A DNA stretch of 33,233 bases from Calidithermus roseus (GCF_003574095.1 NZ_QWLA01000037.1:1-33233); one strand, 5' to 3'; counted from the first letter of the stretch, positions 14,710 to 23,007 are shown. The notes: generated from the sequence alone by a model not told the origin. Program-made: numbers and translations.

Positions 14710-16365
14710 ATGCGTTCAGACCGGATCAAGCAAGGACCCCAACAGGCCCCTGCCCGCTCGATGCTGCGGGCGGTGGGCGTAACGGACGAAGACTTCAAGA
14801 TTCCCTGGGTGGGGATCGTCAACACCTGGACCGAAGGCATGCCCTGCAACTTCCACCTGCGCGACCTGGCCGCCGACCTGAAGATCGGGGCCAAGGAAGC
14901 GGGGATGCACTCCTTCGAGTTCGGCGCCCCGGCCATCTCCGACGGCATCAGCATGGGCACGCCGGGGATGCGCAGTAGCCTGATCAGCCGCGAGGTGATC
15001 GCCGACTCGGTCGAACTCATCGCCCAGGGCTACCTCTACGACGGCATGGTGGCGCTGGTGGCCTGCGACAAGACCAACCCCGGCGGGGCCATGGGCGTCA
15101 TCCGCTCGGGCGTGCCGGGGGTGGTGCTCTACGGCGGCTCCATCGCGCCGGGCAAGCTGGGGGGCAAGAACCTCACGGTGGTCTCGGTCTTCGAGGCCGT
15201 GGGGCAGTACGCGGCGGGCAAGATCGGCGAGCAGCAACTCGCCGAGGTCGAGCGCGCCGCCATCCCCGGTCCCGGAGCCTGCGGCGGCCAGTACACCGCC
15301 AACACCATGAGCATGGTGCTCGAGGTCTTGGGTCTCTCCCCCGTCGGCTACAACTCCATCCCCGCCATCGTGCCCGAGAAGAAAGCCGCCGGAAGGCGGG
15401 CCATGCAGGTGCTGGCCGAAGCCATCCGCAACGACTGGAAGCCCGCCGACTTCCTCACCCGCCAGTCCTTCCTCAACGCCATCGCCGCCGTGGCCGCCAC
15501 CGGCGGCTCCACCAACGCCGTGCTTCATCTCCTGGCCATCGCCAGGGAAGCGGGGATCAGGCTCGAGCTCGACGACTTCGACCGCGTCTCGCGCAAGACC
15601 CCGGTTATCGCCGATATGCGTCCGTGGGGCACTTACACCGCCTGGGAACTGTGGGAGGCCGGGGGCATCCCCCTCATCATCCGCCGCCTGATCGAGGGCG
15701 GCCTGATCGACGGCGAGCAGAAAACCGTCACCGGTAAGACCCTCTGGGAGGAAGCCAAGGACGCTCCCGAGACCCCCGGCCAGCAGGTGGTGGTCCCGCG
15801 TGAGCGGGCCTTCAAACCCGAGGGCGGTCTGCGCGTGCTGCACGGCTCGCTGGCCCCCGAAGGCGCGGTGCTCAAGCTCGCAGGCACCGAGCGCAAGCAG
15901 TTCCGCGGTCCGGCGCGGGTCTTCGACGGCGAGGAGGGGGCGATGAAGGCCGTGCTCGCCAAGGAGATCAAGCCCGGCGACGTGGTGGTCATCCGCTACG
16001 AAGGCCCCAAGGGCGCGCCGGGGATGCCCGAGATGCTCTCCGTCACCAGCGCCCTGGTGGGCGAAGGGCTGGGGCCCGAGGTGGCCCTCATCACCGACGG
16101 GCGCTTCAGCGGCGGCACCAAGGGCCTGATGATCGGCCACGTCGCCCCCGAAGCCTACCTGGGCGGCCCCATCGCGCTCGTGGAGGAAGGCGACACCATC
16201 TCCATCGACTGCGACGCGGGGACGCTGGAACTCGAGGTCGCCCCCGAGGTCCTGGAGACCCGCAAGGCCAAGTGGCAGGCCCCCGAGCCGCATTACAAGA
16301 GCGGGCTGTTCGCGCGCTACGCCCGGCTGGTGAGCAGCGCGAAGTACGGGGCGGTGCTGGAGTAG
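14710..16365 (+). CDS. ilvD: Dihydroxy-acid dehydratase
   Basis: A 551-residue iron-sulfur dehydratase that makes the 2-oxo acid precursors of valine and isoleucine (and leucine through valine). Cysteines at C46 (EGMPCNFHL), C119 (ACDKTNPGG) and C191 (GPGACGGQYTANTM) are the family's cluster ligands; three such cysteines are typical of the [2Fe-2S] type enzymes. TDGRFSGGTKGLMIGHVAPE is the conserved C-terminal block. ATG 14710 follows GGAGGTTTC and gives the normal N-terminus (MRSDRIKQGPQQAPARSMLRA); the longer open frame upstream is repeat sequence. It is the last gene of the operon; nine bases separate its stop from that of prfB on the other strand. Confidence 0.96.
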   Translation: MRSDRIKQGPQQAPARSMLRAVGVTDEDFKIPWVGIVNTWTEGMPCNFHLRDLAADLKIGAKEAGMHSFEFGAPAISDGISMGTPGMRSSLISREVIADSVELIAQGYLYDGMVALVACDKTNPGGAMGVIRSGVPGVVLYGGSIAPGKLGGKNLTVVSVFEAVGQYAAGKIGEQQLAEVERAAIPGPGACGGQYTANTMSMVLEVLGLSPVGYNSIPAIVPEKKAAGRRAMQVLAEAIRNDWKPADFLTRQSFLNAIAAVAATGGSTNAVLHLLAIAREAGIRLELDDFDRVSRKTPVIADMRPWGTYTAWELWEAGGIPLIIRRLIEGGLIDGEQKTVTGKTLWEEAKDAPETPGQQVVVPRERAFKPEGGLRVLHGSLAPEGAVLKLAGTERKQFRGPARVFDGEEGAMKAVLAKEIKPGDVVVIRYEGPKGAPGMPEMLSVTSALVGEGLGPEVALITDGRFSGGTKGLMIGHVAPEAYLGGPIALVEEGDTISIDCDAGTLELEVAPEVLETRKAKWQAPEPHYKSGLFARYARLVSSAKYGAVLE

Positions 16366-16374
16366 GCCGTCTGG

Positions 16375-17473
16375 CTAGTCGTCGTCGCCGACCGCCACCG
16401 TCTCCCGCCGCCCGGCTTTCCACTCCAGCCCCGCCCAGATCAGGCTCTCGAGATCCCCGTCGAGCACCTGGTCGGGGTCGTGGCGCATCTCGCCGGTGCG
16501 GTGGTCCTTGACGTACTGCTTGTCGAGCACGTAGCTCCGGATCTGGCTGCCCCACTCGATAGGACGGGACTCGCCCCTAAGCCGGGCCAGCTCCTCCTGC
16601 TTCTTCTTGAACTCGATCTCGAAGAGCTTCGAGCGCAGGATGTTCATGGCCATCTCTTTGTTCTTCTGCTGGCTGCGGGTGACCTGGCACTTGACGATGA
16701 TGCCGGTGGGAAGGTGAACTACCCGCACGGCGGAGTCGGTGGTGTTGACTCCTTGCCCGCCCTTGCCCTGCGAGCGCATCACGTCGATGCGCAGGTCCTC
16801 GGGGTTGATCTGCACGTCGACCGACTCATCGACCTCGGGCATGACCTCGAGCGCGGCGAAGCTGGTCTGGCGCTTGCCCTGGGCGTTGAAGGGCGAGGGC
16901 CGCACCAGGCGGTGCACCCCGGCCTCCGGGGATAGCAGGCCGTAGGCGTTCTCGCCGCGCACGATGAACTGGGCGTAGTCGATGCCCGCCTCGGCTCCGG
17001 GCTCGAGGTCGATCATCTCGACGCTGAAGCCCTTGCGCTCGGCGAAGCGGGTGTACATGCGCAAGAGCATCTCGGCCCAGTCGCAGGCTTCGGTGCCCCC
17101 GGCTCCGGGCTTGATGGTCACGATGGCCGCGTTCTCGGCGTAGGGGAAGGAGAGCAGGGTCTGATGGTACAGTTCCTCGAGCTCCCTGGCGGCGGCCTCG
17201 AGTTCAGGCTGCATCTGCTCGCGCTCCTCGGCGCTCATCTCAGGCCACAACTCCAAGAGCCCCTGCAGGTCGGACTCCAGCCGCCGGTAGCTCTCGACGA
17301 CGCGGCGCAGACGGGTGCTCTCCTGGGAGACGGCCCGCGCCTCGGCAGGATTGTTCCAGAGGTTGGGGTCACCCAGCTTGAGCTCGAGTTCTTTCAGGCG
17401 ACGTTCTTTGCCGGCGATGTCAAAGATACCCCCTGAGGGCATCGAGCCGGTGTTGCAAAGTGGGCAAGTCCAT
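16375..17473 (-). CDS. prfB: Peptide chain release factor 2, programmed +1 frameshift
   Basis: RF2 recognises UAA/UGA and releases the peptide. Frame one runs from ATG 17473 through MDLPTLQHRLDALRGYL to an in-frame TGA at 17420-17422; after slipping one base it continues DIAGKERRLKELELKLGDPN to 16375, giving 365 residues, the same as E. coli RF2. VRPSPFNAQGKRQTSFAALE carries the SPF tripeptide that reads the stop codon, and SQGKGGQGVNTTDSAVR the catalytic GGQ. A continuous frame from 17511 has no internal stop but an N-terminus unlike RF2; it is explained by the slipped phase and should not be used. The promoter lies directly at the start, so the mRNA should be nearly leaderless. Confidence 0.95.
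17419..17435 (-). promoter_or_regulatory. prfB frameshift and autoregulation signal
   Basis: The minus strand reads AGG GGG TAT CTT TGA C, with the internal AGGGGG Shine-Dalgarno-like stretch three bases before CTT TGA. This is the canonical bacterial prfB recoding site. Low RF2 lets ribosomes slip at CTT and make more RF2. Confidence 0.95.
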
Positions 17474-17482
17474 AACCCACTG

Positions 17483-17511
17483 AGTATAGCCGCCAAACGC
17501 CGAAGGCTCAA
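17483..17511 (-). promoter_or_regulatory. prfB promoter
   Basis: TTGAGC (17511-17506), a 17-base spacer and TATACT (17488-17483) lie 9 bases before ATG 17473. The transcript should begin near 17476, leaving almost no leader. Confidence 0.7.
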
Positions 17512-17644
17512 CGCCAGGATACGTCGATAGTCGGTAGCTCAGGACTTACGCACCGATAGTGAACCCCTGGCCCTCCGTTGGAGCTATCGTTCCCGATATG
17601 GTCATCAACCATCGATTGGCGACAAATTCCGCAGAAACTCAGTG

Positions 17645-17673
17645 TTGTCTTGTCCCTGGCCTGCCTTTAGACT
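17645..17673 (+). promoter_or_regulatory. potABCD promoter candidate
   Basis: TTGTCT (17645-17650), 17 bases, TAGACT (17668-17673). Start of transcription would be near 17680, beside a GTG at 17681. The rest of the divergent gap 17474-17644 shows the prfB promoter, a CAGGACTTACGCA string (17540-17552) and an AACCATCGATTGG variant of the repeat at 21614. Confidence 0.5.
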
Positions 17674-17737
17674 TCTGGCTGTGGAACAGACGCTCTTTCG
17701 CGGGCGGCGTGAGCGCAAGCTGGGAGAGGGCATCGCG

Positions 17738-18823
17738 GTGCGGCTCGAGGGCGTCCGCAAACGCTATGGCGACACCGAAGCCGTGGCCGGGGTGAGCCTG
17801 GAGGTGCGCGACGGGGAGTTCTTCAGCCTGCTGGGGCCTTCAGGTTGCGGCAAGACCACGCTGCTGCGCATGATCGCGGGCTTCGACGAACCCGACGAGG
17901 GGCGCATCCTGATCGCGGGACAGGACATGCGGGGGGTTCCGCCCTACCGCCGCCCGGTCAACACCGTGTTCCAGAACTATGCGCTCTTTCCCCACATGAG
18001 CGTCGAGCAGAACATCGCCTTCGGGCTGCGCATGAGGCGCATGCCCAAGGAGGAGATCGCCCGGCGGGTGGCCTGGGCGCTCGAGCTCGTCAACATGCAG
18101 GGCCTGGAGAAGCGCCGTCCCAACCAGCTTTCCGGCGGGCAAAAGCAGCGGGTAGCCCTGGCCCGCGCCCTGGTCAACGAGCCCGAGGTGCTGCTTTTGG
18201 ACGAGCCGCTCTCGGCCCTCGACCTCAAGCTGCGGCAGGAGCTGCGCGTGGAGCTGATGAACCTCCAGGAGCGGCTGGGCATCACCTTCATCTTCGTCAC
18301 CCACGACCAGGAGGAGGCGCTGGTGATGTCCGACCGCATCGCGGTGATGAACCGGGGGCAGGTAGAACAGGTGGGGGCTGCCGAGGACGTCTACGAGCTG
18401 CCCCGCACCCCCTTCGTGGCCCGCTTCCTGGGCGACTCCAACCTCATTCCCGCCACCGCCCTCGAGCCCCGCAGGGTCAGGACCCCGCTAGGGGAGTTCG
18501 TCCTCGACGAAGAGGACGCCCTCACGCCGGGGCAGGAAGTGCTGCTGTCGATCCGACCCGAGAAGATCCGGCTCTTTCGCGAGAAGCCCAACCTGCCCAA
18601 CGTCTTCCAGGCCCGCGTGGACGACATCATCTACACCGGGGCCGAGAACCATTACCTGCTGGAGGCGGACGGGGTACGGCTGACGGTGAACACCCTCAAC
18701 CAGGACATCCTCGAGCCCGGCCACGACGAGTTTAGCTACGACGAGGTGGTGTGGGTAGCCATGACCCCGGAGAAGCTGGTGGTGGTCAGCGAAGCCGGTA
18801 GCGGCGGAGGCAATGGGGCATGA
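17738..18823 (+). CDS. potA: Spermidine/putrescine ABC transporter ATP-binding protein
   Basis: ATPase of the polyamine importer. LLGPSGCGKTTLLRMIAGFD is the Walker A region, VFQNYALFPHMSVEQNIAFG the Q-loop, RPNQLSGGQKQRVALARALV the ABC signature, VLLLDEPLSALDLKLR the Walker B with D-loop and FVTHDQEEAL the H-loop. The C-terminal about 120 residues are a TOBE-type regulatory domain typical of PotA. GTG 17738, seven bases after GGGAGAGGG, gives a 361-residue protein with a normal short N-terminus; GTG 17681, at the predicted transcription start, would add 19 residues and cannot be excluded. The ATGA overlap with potB shows translational coupling. The pot genes in order A-B-C-D support a polyamine substrate. 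Confidence 0.92.
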   Translation: MRLEGVRKRYGDTEAVAGVSLEVRDGEFFSLLGPSGCGKTTLLRMIAGFDEPDEGRILIAGQDMRGVPPYRRPVNTVFQNYALFPHMSVEQNIAFGLRMRRMPKEEIARRVAWALELVNMQGLEKRRPNQLSGGQKQRVALARALVNEPEVLLLDEPLSALDLKLRQELRVELMNLQERLGITFIFVTHDQEEALVMSDRIAVMNRGQVEQVGAAEDVYELPRTPFVARFLGDSNLIPATALEPRRVRTPLGEFVLDEEDALTPGQEVLLSIRPEKIRLFREKPNLPNVFQARVDDIIYTGAENHYLLEADGVRLTVNTLNQDILEPGHDEFSYDEVVWVAMTPEKLVVVSEAGSGGGNGA

Positions 18824-19683
18824 ACGAGGCCGCAACCCCCTGGCAGAAGGCCCGGCGGCTGCTGGTGACGGTGGGGCCCGGAGCCTTCTGGCTGGTCGTT
18901 TTCGTGCTGATCCCCTCGGTGCTGGTCTTCCTGGCCTCACTCCTCAGCCGCAGCAGCACCGGCAGCCTGGCTCCGCCCTGGGGCCTGCACAACTACGTGC
19001 GCTTCTTCAGCGAGCCGCTGTTCTGGGAGATCGTGGGGCGCAGCCTGTGGCTCGGCTGGTGGGCCACGGTGTTCACGGTGCTGCTGGGCTACCCGCTGGC
19101 CTTCTACATCGCCGCTCACCGCTACAAGCAGGTGTTGCTGCTGCTGGTGGTCATCCCCTTCTTCACCAACTTCCTCATTCGGGTCTACGCCTGGATCATC
19201 CTGCTGCAGCGCGAGGGCGCCATCAACGCGCTGATCACGGCCTTTGGCCTTCCACCTGCCGATCTGTTCCCCTCGACCTTGGCGGTCTACCTGGCCACGG
19301 TCTACACCTATCTGCCCTTTTTGGTGCTGCCGCTGTATGCCGCCGTCGAGCGCATCGACTGGAATTTGCTCGAGGCCGCCTACGACCTGGGTGCCACGCC
19401 CGTGCGGGGCTTCTGGGAGGCCATCTTCCCCCAGACCGTGCCGGGGCTGTTCGCGGGCTTTCTGCTCACCTTCATCCCGGCGGTGGGCACCTTCGTGATC
19501 GCCGATCTGCTGGGTGGGGGCAAGATCACCCTGATCGGAAACCTCATCCAGCAGCAATTCGGCTCGGCCCAGAACTGGGCCTTCGGCGCAGCGGTCAGCA
19601 TGATCCTGATGCTCATGGTGCTGCTGGGCCTGTGGCTTTATGCCCGCACCCAGGGCGAGAGGGGGCTGGACGAGCTGGTATGA
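18820..19683 (+). CDS. potB: Spermidine/putrescine ABC transporter permease (PotB)
   Basis: A 287-residue inner-membrane permease with about six transmembrane helices; the first covers FWLVVFVLIPSVLVFLASLL. The EAA loop that contacts PotA is EAAYDLGATPVRGFWEAIFP, and GTFVIADLLGGGKITLIGN is a conserved PotB block. Its start overlaps the end of potA (ATGA) and its stop overlaps potC (ATGA), so the three are translated as a unit. Confidence 0.94.
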   Translation: MNEAATPWQKARRLLVTVGPGAFWLVVFVLIPSVLVFLASLLSRSSTGSLAPPWGLHNYVRFFSEPLFWEIVGRSLWLGWWATVFTVLLGYPLAFYIAAHRYKQVLLLLVVIPFFTNFLIRVYAWIILLQREGAINALITAFGLPPADLFPSTLAVYLATVYTYLPFLVLPLYAAVERIDWNLLEAAYDLGATPVRGFWEAIFPQTVPGLFAGFLLTFIPAVGTFVIADLLGGGKITLIGNLIQQQFGSAQNWAFGAAVSMILMLMVLLGLWLYARTQGERGLDELV

Positions 19684-20456
19684 AACGCCTCCTCGCCGCC
19701 TACTCCTGGCTGGTCTTCGCCTTTTTGTACCTCCCCATCGCGGTGATCGTGGTGCTCTCCTTCAACGACAGCCGCTTTGGGGTGAGCTGGACGGGCTTTA
19801 CCTTCAAGTGGTACGAGGCGCTGTTCGAGAGCCGCCGCATCGGGGAGTACCTGAGCAACACGCTGGTGGTGGCCTTCAGCTCGACGCTGGTATCCACAAT
19901 CCTGGGCACCTTGCTGGCCATTGGGATCGTGCGCTATGAGTTCAGGCTGCGCAACTTCCTGCGCTACTTGCTCTACGTGCCGGTGGTGGTGCCCGACGTG
20001 GTGATGGGCATCTCGCTGCTGCTGCTCTTCGATACCGTGCGCGATTCTATCGGCTGGCCCCCGCTCTCGCTGTTCACGATCATCCTGGCCCACATCAGCT
20101 TTCAGATCGCCTACGTCACGCTGGTGGTGCGGGCCCGCCTGATGCTCTTGGACCCAGCGCTCGAGGAGGCCGCGCGCGATCTGGGGGCCAACAATTGGCG
20201 CACTTTCTGGGAGGTAACCCTGCCCCTGATTTGGCCGGGAGTGGTGGCCGGGGCGTTGCTGGCGTTCAGCCTCTCCCTCGATGACTTCGTGGTGACCTTC
20301 TTCACCTCGGGCGCGGGCTCGACTACCTTGCCGCTGTACATCTACGGCAAGGTCAAGACCGGCATCACCCCCGAGGTCCACGCCCTCTCCACCTTGATGG
20401 TGGGGGCAACTATTTTGACCCTGGTGCTCGGGGTCCTATTCTGGCGTAGGCGCTGA
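19680..20456 (+). CDS. potC: Spermidine/putrescine ABC transporter permease (PotC)
   Basis: A 258-residue permease with about six transmembrane segments. It starts MKRLLAAYSWLVFAFLYLPI and carries SFNDSRFGVSWTGFTFKWYE, the normal PotC periplasmic region, the EEAARDLGANNWRTFWEVTL EAA loop, and SLDDFVVTFFTSGAGSTTLP. ATG 19680 overlaps the TGA of potB. Reading the potB region in the wrong phase produces a longer apparent gene starting at 18813; that start is not used. PotB and PotC form the heterodimeric channel. Confidence 0.94.
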   Translation: MKRLLAAYSWLVFAFLYLPIAVIVVLSFNDSRFGVSWTGFTFKWYEALFESRRIGEYLSNTLVVAFSSTLVSTILGTLLAIGIVRYEFRLRNFLRYLLYVPVVVPDVVMGISLLLLFDTVRDSIGWPPLSLFTIILAHISFQIAYVTLVVRARLMLLDPALEEAARDLGANNWRTFWEVTLPLIWPGVVAGALLAFSLSLDDFVVTFFTSGAGSTTLPLYIYGKVKTGITPEVHALSTLMVGATILTLVLGVLFWRRR

Positions 20457-20505
20457 TGTGGTCAATCTGGTAGCCTGAAAACCCGTCGGTATGAGGAGGT
20501 GACGC

Positions 20506-21534
20506 GTGAGAAGATGGTTTGCACTGCTCGTACTCATCCCCTTGCTCACGGCCTGCCCAAAGCAGGGGGCTAGCGAACTGCGGATTTACAACTGGTCGGA
20601 CTACATGCCCGAAGACGTGATCAGGGACTTCGAGCAGCGCGAGAAGGTCAAGATCGTGCTCGACACCTACGACGACCCCGAGGCCATGATCTCCAAGCTC
20701 GAGGCCGGGGGCGACAGCGAGTACGACCTGATCATCGTCTCCGACTACCTCATCGGCCAGTTGGCCCGCAAGGGGACCATCCTCGAGCTCGACAAGTCCA
20801 AGATTCCCAACTTCGCCAACCTGGGCCCCGAGTTCGCCGACCCCGCCTATGACCCCCAGAGCAAGCACTCGGTGGTCTATCAGTGGGGCACCACCGGCCT
20901 AGCCTACCGCGAGGACCTGGTCAAGGGCCCGGTGGATAGCTGGGCGGTGCTGTTCGACCCGGCCAAAAGCGTAGGCCCTTTCCTGCTCCTCACTGAGATG
21001 CGCGAGCAGATGGGGGCCGCTCTGCGCTACCTGGGCGAGTCGGTCAACAGCACCGATCCGGCGGCGCTGGAAAAGGTCAAGAACCTGCTCATCGACGCCA
21101 AGCGGCGCAGCCGGGGCTTTGCCGGGGGCACCGACGCGGTGCAGCAGTTGCTCGGCGGCAACGCGGCGGTGGTGGTGGCCTACTCCGGTGACGCGTTCAG
21201 GGCCATGGAGGAGAACCCCAAAGTCAAGTACGTCATCCCCAAAGAAGGCGCCACCCGCTGGACGGATAGCCTGGCCATCCTCAGCAAAAGCCCGCGTGCC
21301 GAGCTGGCCTACAAATTCATCAACTACCTGCTCGAGCCCGAAGTGGCGGCCAAAGTCTCCAACGGCATCGGCTACGGCACCCCGGTGCCCGCCGCTATGC
21401 CCATGATCGAGGCCAAGGACGACCCGGTGATCTATCCCCCTGCCGAAGTCCAGGCCAAGCTCGAGTTCCTGGCCGACCTCGAGGAGGGGCTGAACGCCTT
21501 CAACGCGGTATGGGCTGAGGTAAAAGCCCGCTAA
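20506..21534 (+). CDS. potD: Spermidine/putrescine-binding lipoprotein
   Basis: A 342-residue extracytoplasmic solute-binding protein that delivers polyamines to PotBC. MRRWFALLVLIPLLTAC is a lipoprotein signal with lipobox LTAC, so the mature protein begins at Cys17 and is membrane anchored. LRIYNWSDYMPEDVIRDFEQ is the typical PotD start and YDLIIVSDYLIGQLARKG, YQWGTTGLAYRED and the late WAEVKAR helix agree with the family. GTG 20506 has GAGGAGGTGA upstream. It closes the potABCD operon, 49 bases after potC. Confidence 0.94.
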   Translation: MRRWFALLVLIPLLTACPKQGASELRIYNWSDYMPEDVIRDFEQREKVKIVLDTYDDPEAMISKLEAGGDSEYDLIIVSDYLIGQLARKGTILELDKSKIPNFANLGPEFADPAYDPQSKHSVVYQWGTTGLAYREDLVKGPVDSWAVLFDPAKSVGPFLLLTEMREQMGAALRYLGESVNSTDPAALEKVKNLLIDAKRRSRGFAGGTDAVQQLLGGNAAVVVAYSGDAFRAMEENPKVKYVIPKEGATRWTDSLAILSKSPRAELAYKFINYLLEPEVAAKVSNGIGYGTPVPAAMPMIEAKDDPVIYPPAEVQAKLEFLADLEEGLNAFNAVWAEVKAR

Positions 21535-21613
21535 ACACAAGATCCAGAAGGCTTGTGGATCGCAGTTCGTCTCCACTAGCCACGAGCCGTCTTTGGGTCT
21601 TCGGGCATCTTTG

Positions 21614-21629
21614 GGCTATCGACCATCGA
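21614..21629. repeat. 16-base interspersed repeat, copy 1
   Basis: GGCTATCGACCATCGA is identical to the string at 29475-29490. It lies in the gap between potD and the first cytochrome c gene (21535-21695), which holds no other gene. Confidence 0.6.
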
Positions 21630-21673
21630 CGTATTTCGCACTTGGCATTCCCCATCACATCCATCCCATTTTC

Positions 21674-21695
21674 CTTGTTCCATACTGGGAACAAG
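21674..21695 (+). promoter_or_regulatory. Perfect inverted repeat ending at the cytochrome c start codon
   Basis: CTTGTTCC (21674-21681), a six-base spacer and GGAACAAG (21688-21695) form a perfect 8-bp inverted repeat. ATG 21696 follows directly, so no classical Shine-Dalgarno is free. A CATACT that could be a -10 box (21681-21686) lies inside. It may be an operator overlapping the promoter or an RNA hairpin that hides the start. Confidence 0.55.
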
Positions 21696-22154
21696 ATGAA
21701 ACCGTTCCGCAATCTGCTCGCGGCGCTCACCTTGCTGGCGGGCGGCGCTCTGGCTCAGTCGGGCGCTGCGCTGTACCAGCAAAACTGCGCTTTCTGCCAC
21801 GGGGAGAGGGGTCAGGGACGCCCCGGAGCCTTTCCTCCCTTGGTCGAGCACGCGCCCACGCTCGTACAGAGCAATGAGGGACGCACCTACATCGCTCAGC
21901 TCGTGCTCTACGGCATCCAAGGCGAGCTGGTGATCAAGGGGCAACGCTATAACGGGGTGATGGCCCCCTTCGGCCAGCTCAAGGACGAAGAACTCGCGGC
22001 CATACTCAACTACGTACTTACTGCCTGGGGCAACGACAAGCTGCTGCCGCAGGGCTTCCGGCCTTTCACCGCCGCCGATTTCGCTCCTTTGCGCACCGCC
22101 CGCCTGACTCCCGCCCAGGTCATGGCCCAGCGCATCCGCCTGGGGTTGCGCTAG
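21696..22154 (+). CDS. Small secreted c-type cytochrome, copy 1
   Basis: 152 residues. A signal peptide (MKPFRNLLAALTLLAGGALA) leads to heme motif CAFCH at 31-35. A conserved GxGRPGAFPPL-like loop and the YNGVMAPFG region, with a likely Met axial ligand, complete a single-heme class I fold. A basic tail of about 35 residues (FTAADFAPLRTARLTPAQVM...) follows and ends RLGLR. Copy 2, 58 bases downstream, is a paralogue with the same plan. ATG 21696 was chosen because upstream frame sequence is intergenic repeat. It could carry electrons in the periplasm; the partner is unknown. The inverted repeat at 21674-21695 may regulate it. Confidence 0.88.
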   Translation: MKPFRNLLAALTLLAGGALAQSGAALYQQNCAFCHGERGQGRPGAFPPLVEHAPTLVQSNEGRTYIAQLVLYGIQGELVIKGQRYNGVMAPFGQLKDEELAAILNYVLTAWGNDKLLPQGFRPFTAADFAPLRTARLTPAQVMAQRIRLGLR

Positions 22155-22212
22155 AGCATTTCAGGTTTCATCGCCGCTACTTGACTACAATAAAGCCGAA
22201 GGGGGAATCACA

Positions 22213-22662
22213 ATGCGCAAATACGCTCATCTCCTGGCCTGGCTCCTGCTCGTACCCGTAGCCTTCACCCAGTCGGCTCAGCAAGGTGCCACCATCTTCC
22301 AGCAATGCCAGGGCTGCCACCAGCCGGGGGGCACGGGCCTCCCCGGAGTGTTCCCCCCCCTGGCCGGACACGTCCCCGAAATCCTCGCCGCCAAGGGGGG
22401 CCGTGAATACATCATCAACGTGCTGCTCTACGGCCTCACCGGGCAGATCAGCGTCAAGGGCGGAAGCTACAACGGAGCCATGCCTGCTTTCGGCGCTCAG
22501 CTCAAGGACGACCAGATCGCCGCGGTACTCAACTACATCAGCACGAGCTGGGGCAACAAGAACCCCAAGGCCTTCACCGCTGCCGAGGTCAAGGCCCAAC
22601 GGGCCAAGAAACTCACCTCGGCCCAGGTATACGAGCTGCGCAAGAAGCTTGGGTTGAAATAG
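22213..22662 (+). CDS. Small secreted c-type cytochrome, copy 2
   Basis: 149 residues. The signal peptide (MRKYAHLLAWLLLVPVAFTQ) is followed by heme motif CQGCH (32-36), PGGTGLPGVFPPLAGH, and YNGAMPAFGAQLKDDQIAAV with the Met ligand. The C-terminal tail (AFTAAEVKAQRAKKLTSAQV..., ending LGLK) matches that of copy 1. GGGGGAAT lies before ATG 22213. The pair resemble cytochromes of respiratory or sulfur-oxidising chains, but no terminal partner is in the window. Confidence 0.88.
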   Translation: MRKYAHLLAWLLLVPVAFTQSAQQGATIFQQCQGCHQPGGTGLPGVFPPLAGHVPEILAAKGGREYIINVLLYGLTGQISVKGGSYNGAMPAFGAQLKDDQIAAVLNYISTSWGNKNPKAFTAAEVKAQRAKKLTSAQVYELRKKLGLK

Positions 22663-22740
22663 CCTTCTTGCAGAACTCGCCGATGGCTCACGGCCAAAGT
22701 GCGCCAAACGCAACCGCGATCTTAACGCCAGCCTACCGCC

Positions 22741-22917
22741 CTAGCTCTGCTTCTGCTCGGGCTTGGCCTCACCCTCTTTGCCGTCCTCACTGAGGCCTTT
22801 GCGGAACTCCCTGGCCGATTGCCCCAGGCCACGGGCCAACTCAGGTAACTTGCGCGCTCCGAAGAGGAGCAGGATGATCAGCAGGATGATCAGAATCTCG
22901 GGCAAACCCAAGGGCAT
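22741..22917 (-). CDS. tatA: Sec-independent (Tat) translocase subunit TatA
   Basis: 58 residues. MPLGLPEILIILLIILLLFG is the N-terminal transmembrane segment, FGARKLPELARGLGQSAREF the amphipathic helix with the conserved FGxxKLPEL hinge, and the end is a charged tail. TatA polymerises to move folded proteins through the membrane. AAGGAGG lies seven bases before ATG 22917; a TTG at 22938 would add seven unneeded residues. A TATACT box (22943-22938) is just upstream. It is transcribed in the same direction as rodA, which ends 91 bases before it. Confidence 0.93.
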   Translation of the reverse strand: MPLGLPEILIILLIILLLFGARKLPELARGLGQSAREFRKGLSEDGKEGEAKPEQKQS

Positions 22918-22937
22918 AGGAAACCTCCTTGGTCTCA

Positions 22938-22943
22938 AGTATA
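22938..22943 (-). promoter_or_regulatory. tatA -10 element
   Basis: TATACT on the minus strand, about 20 bases upstream of ATG 22917. The -35 is weak (CAGTTG at 17 bases). Confidence 0.4.
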
Positions 22944-23007
22944 GCCCTCTAGGCTAAGAACAACTGAGAGGTGGGACGGGTGGGTCGCCTCGAGCCCGCT
23001 TGAGCTT

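Noticed and set aside
17474-17511. Upstream extension of prfB to 17511
   Set aside because: The extra residues do not resemble RF2, the promoter lies inside this interval, and the known frameshift site explains the open slipped frame.
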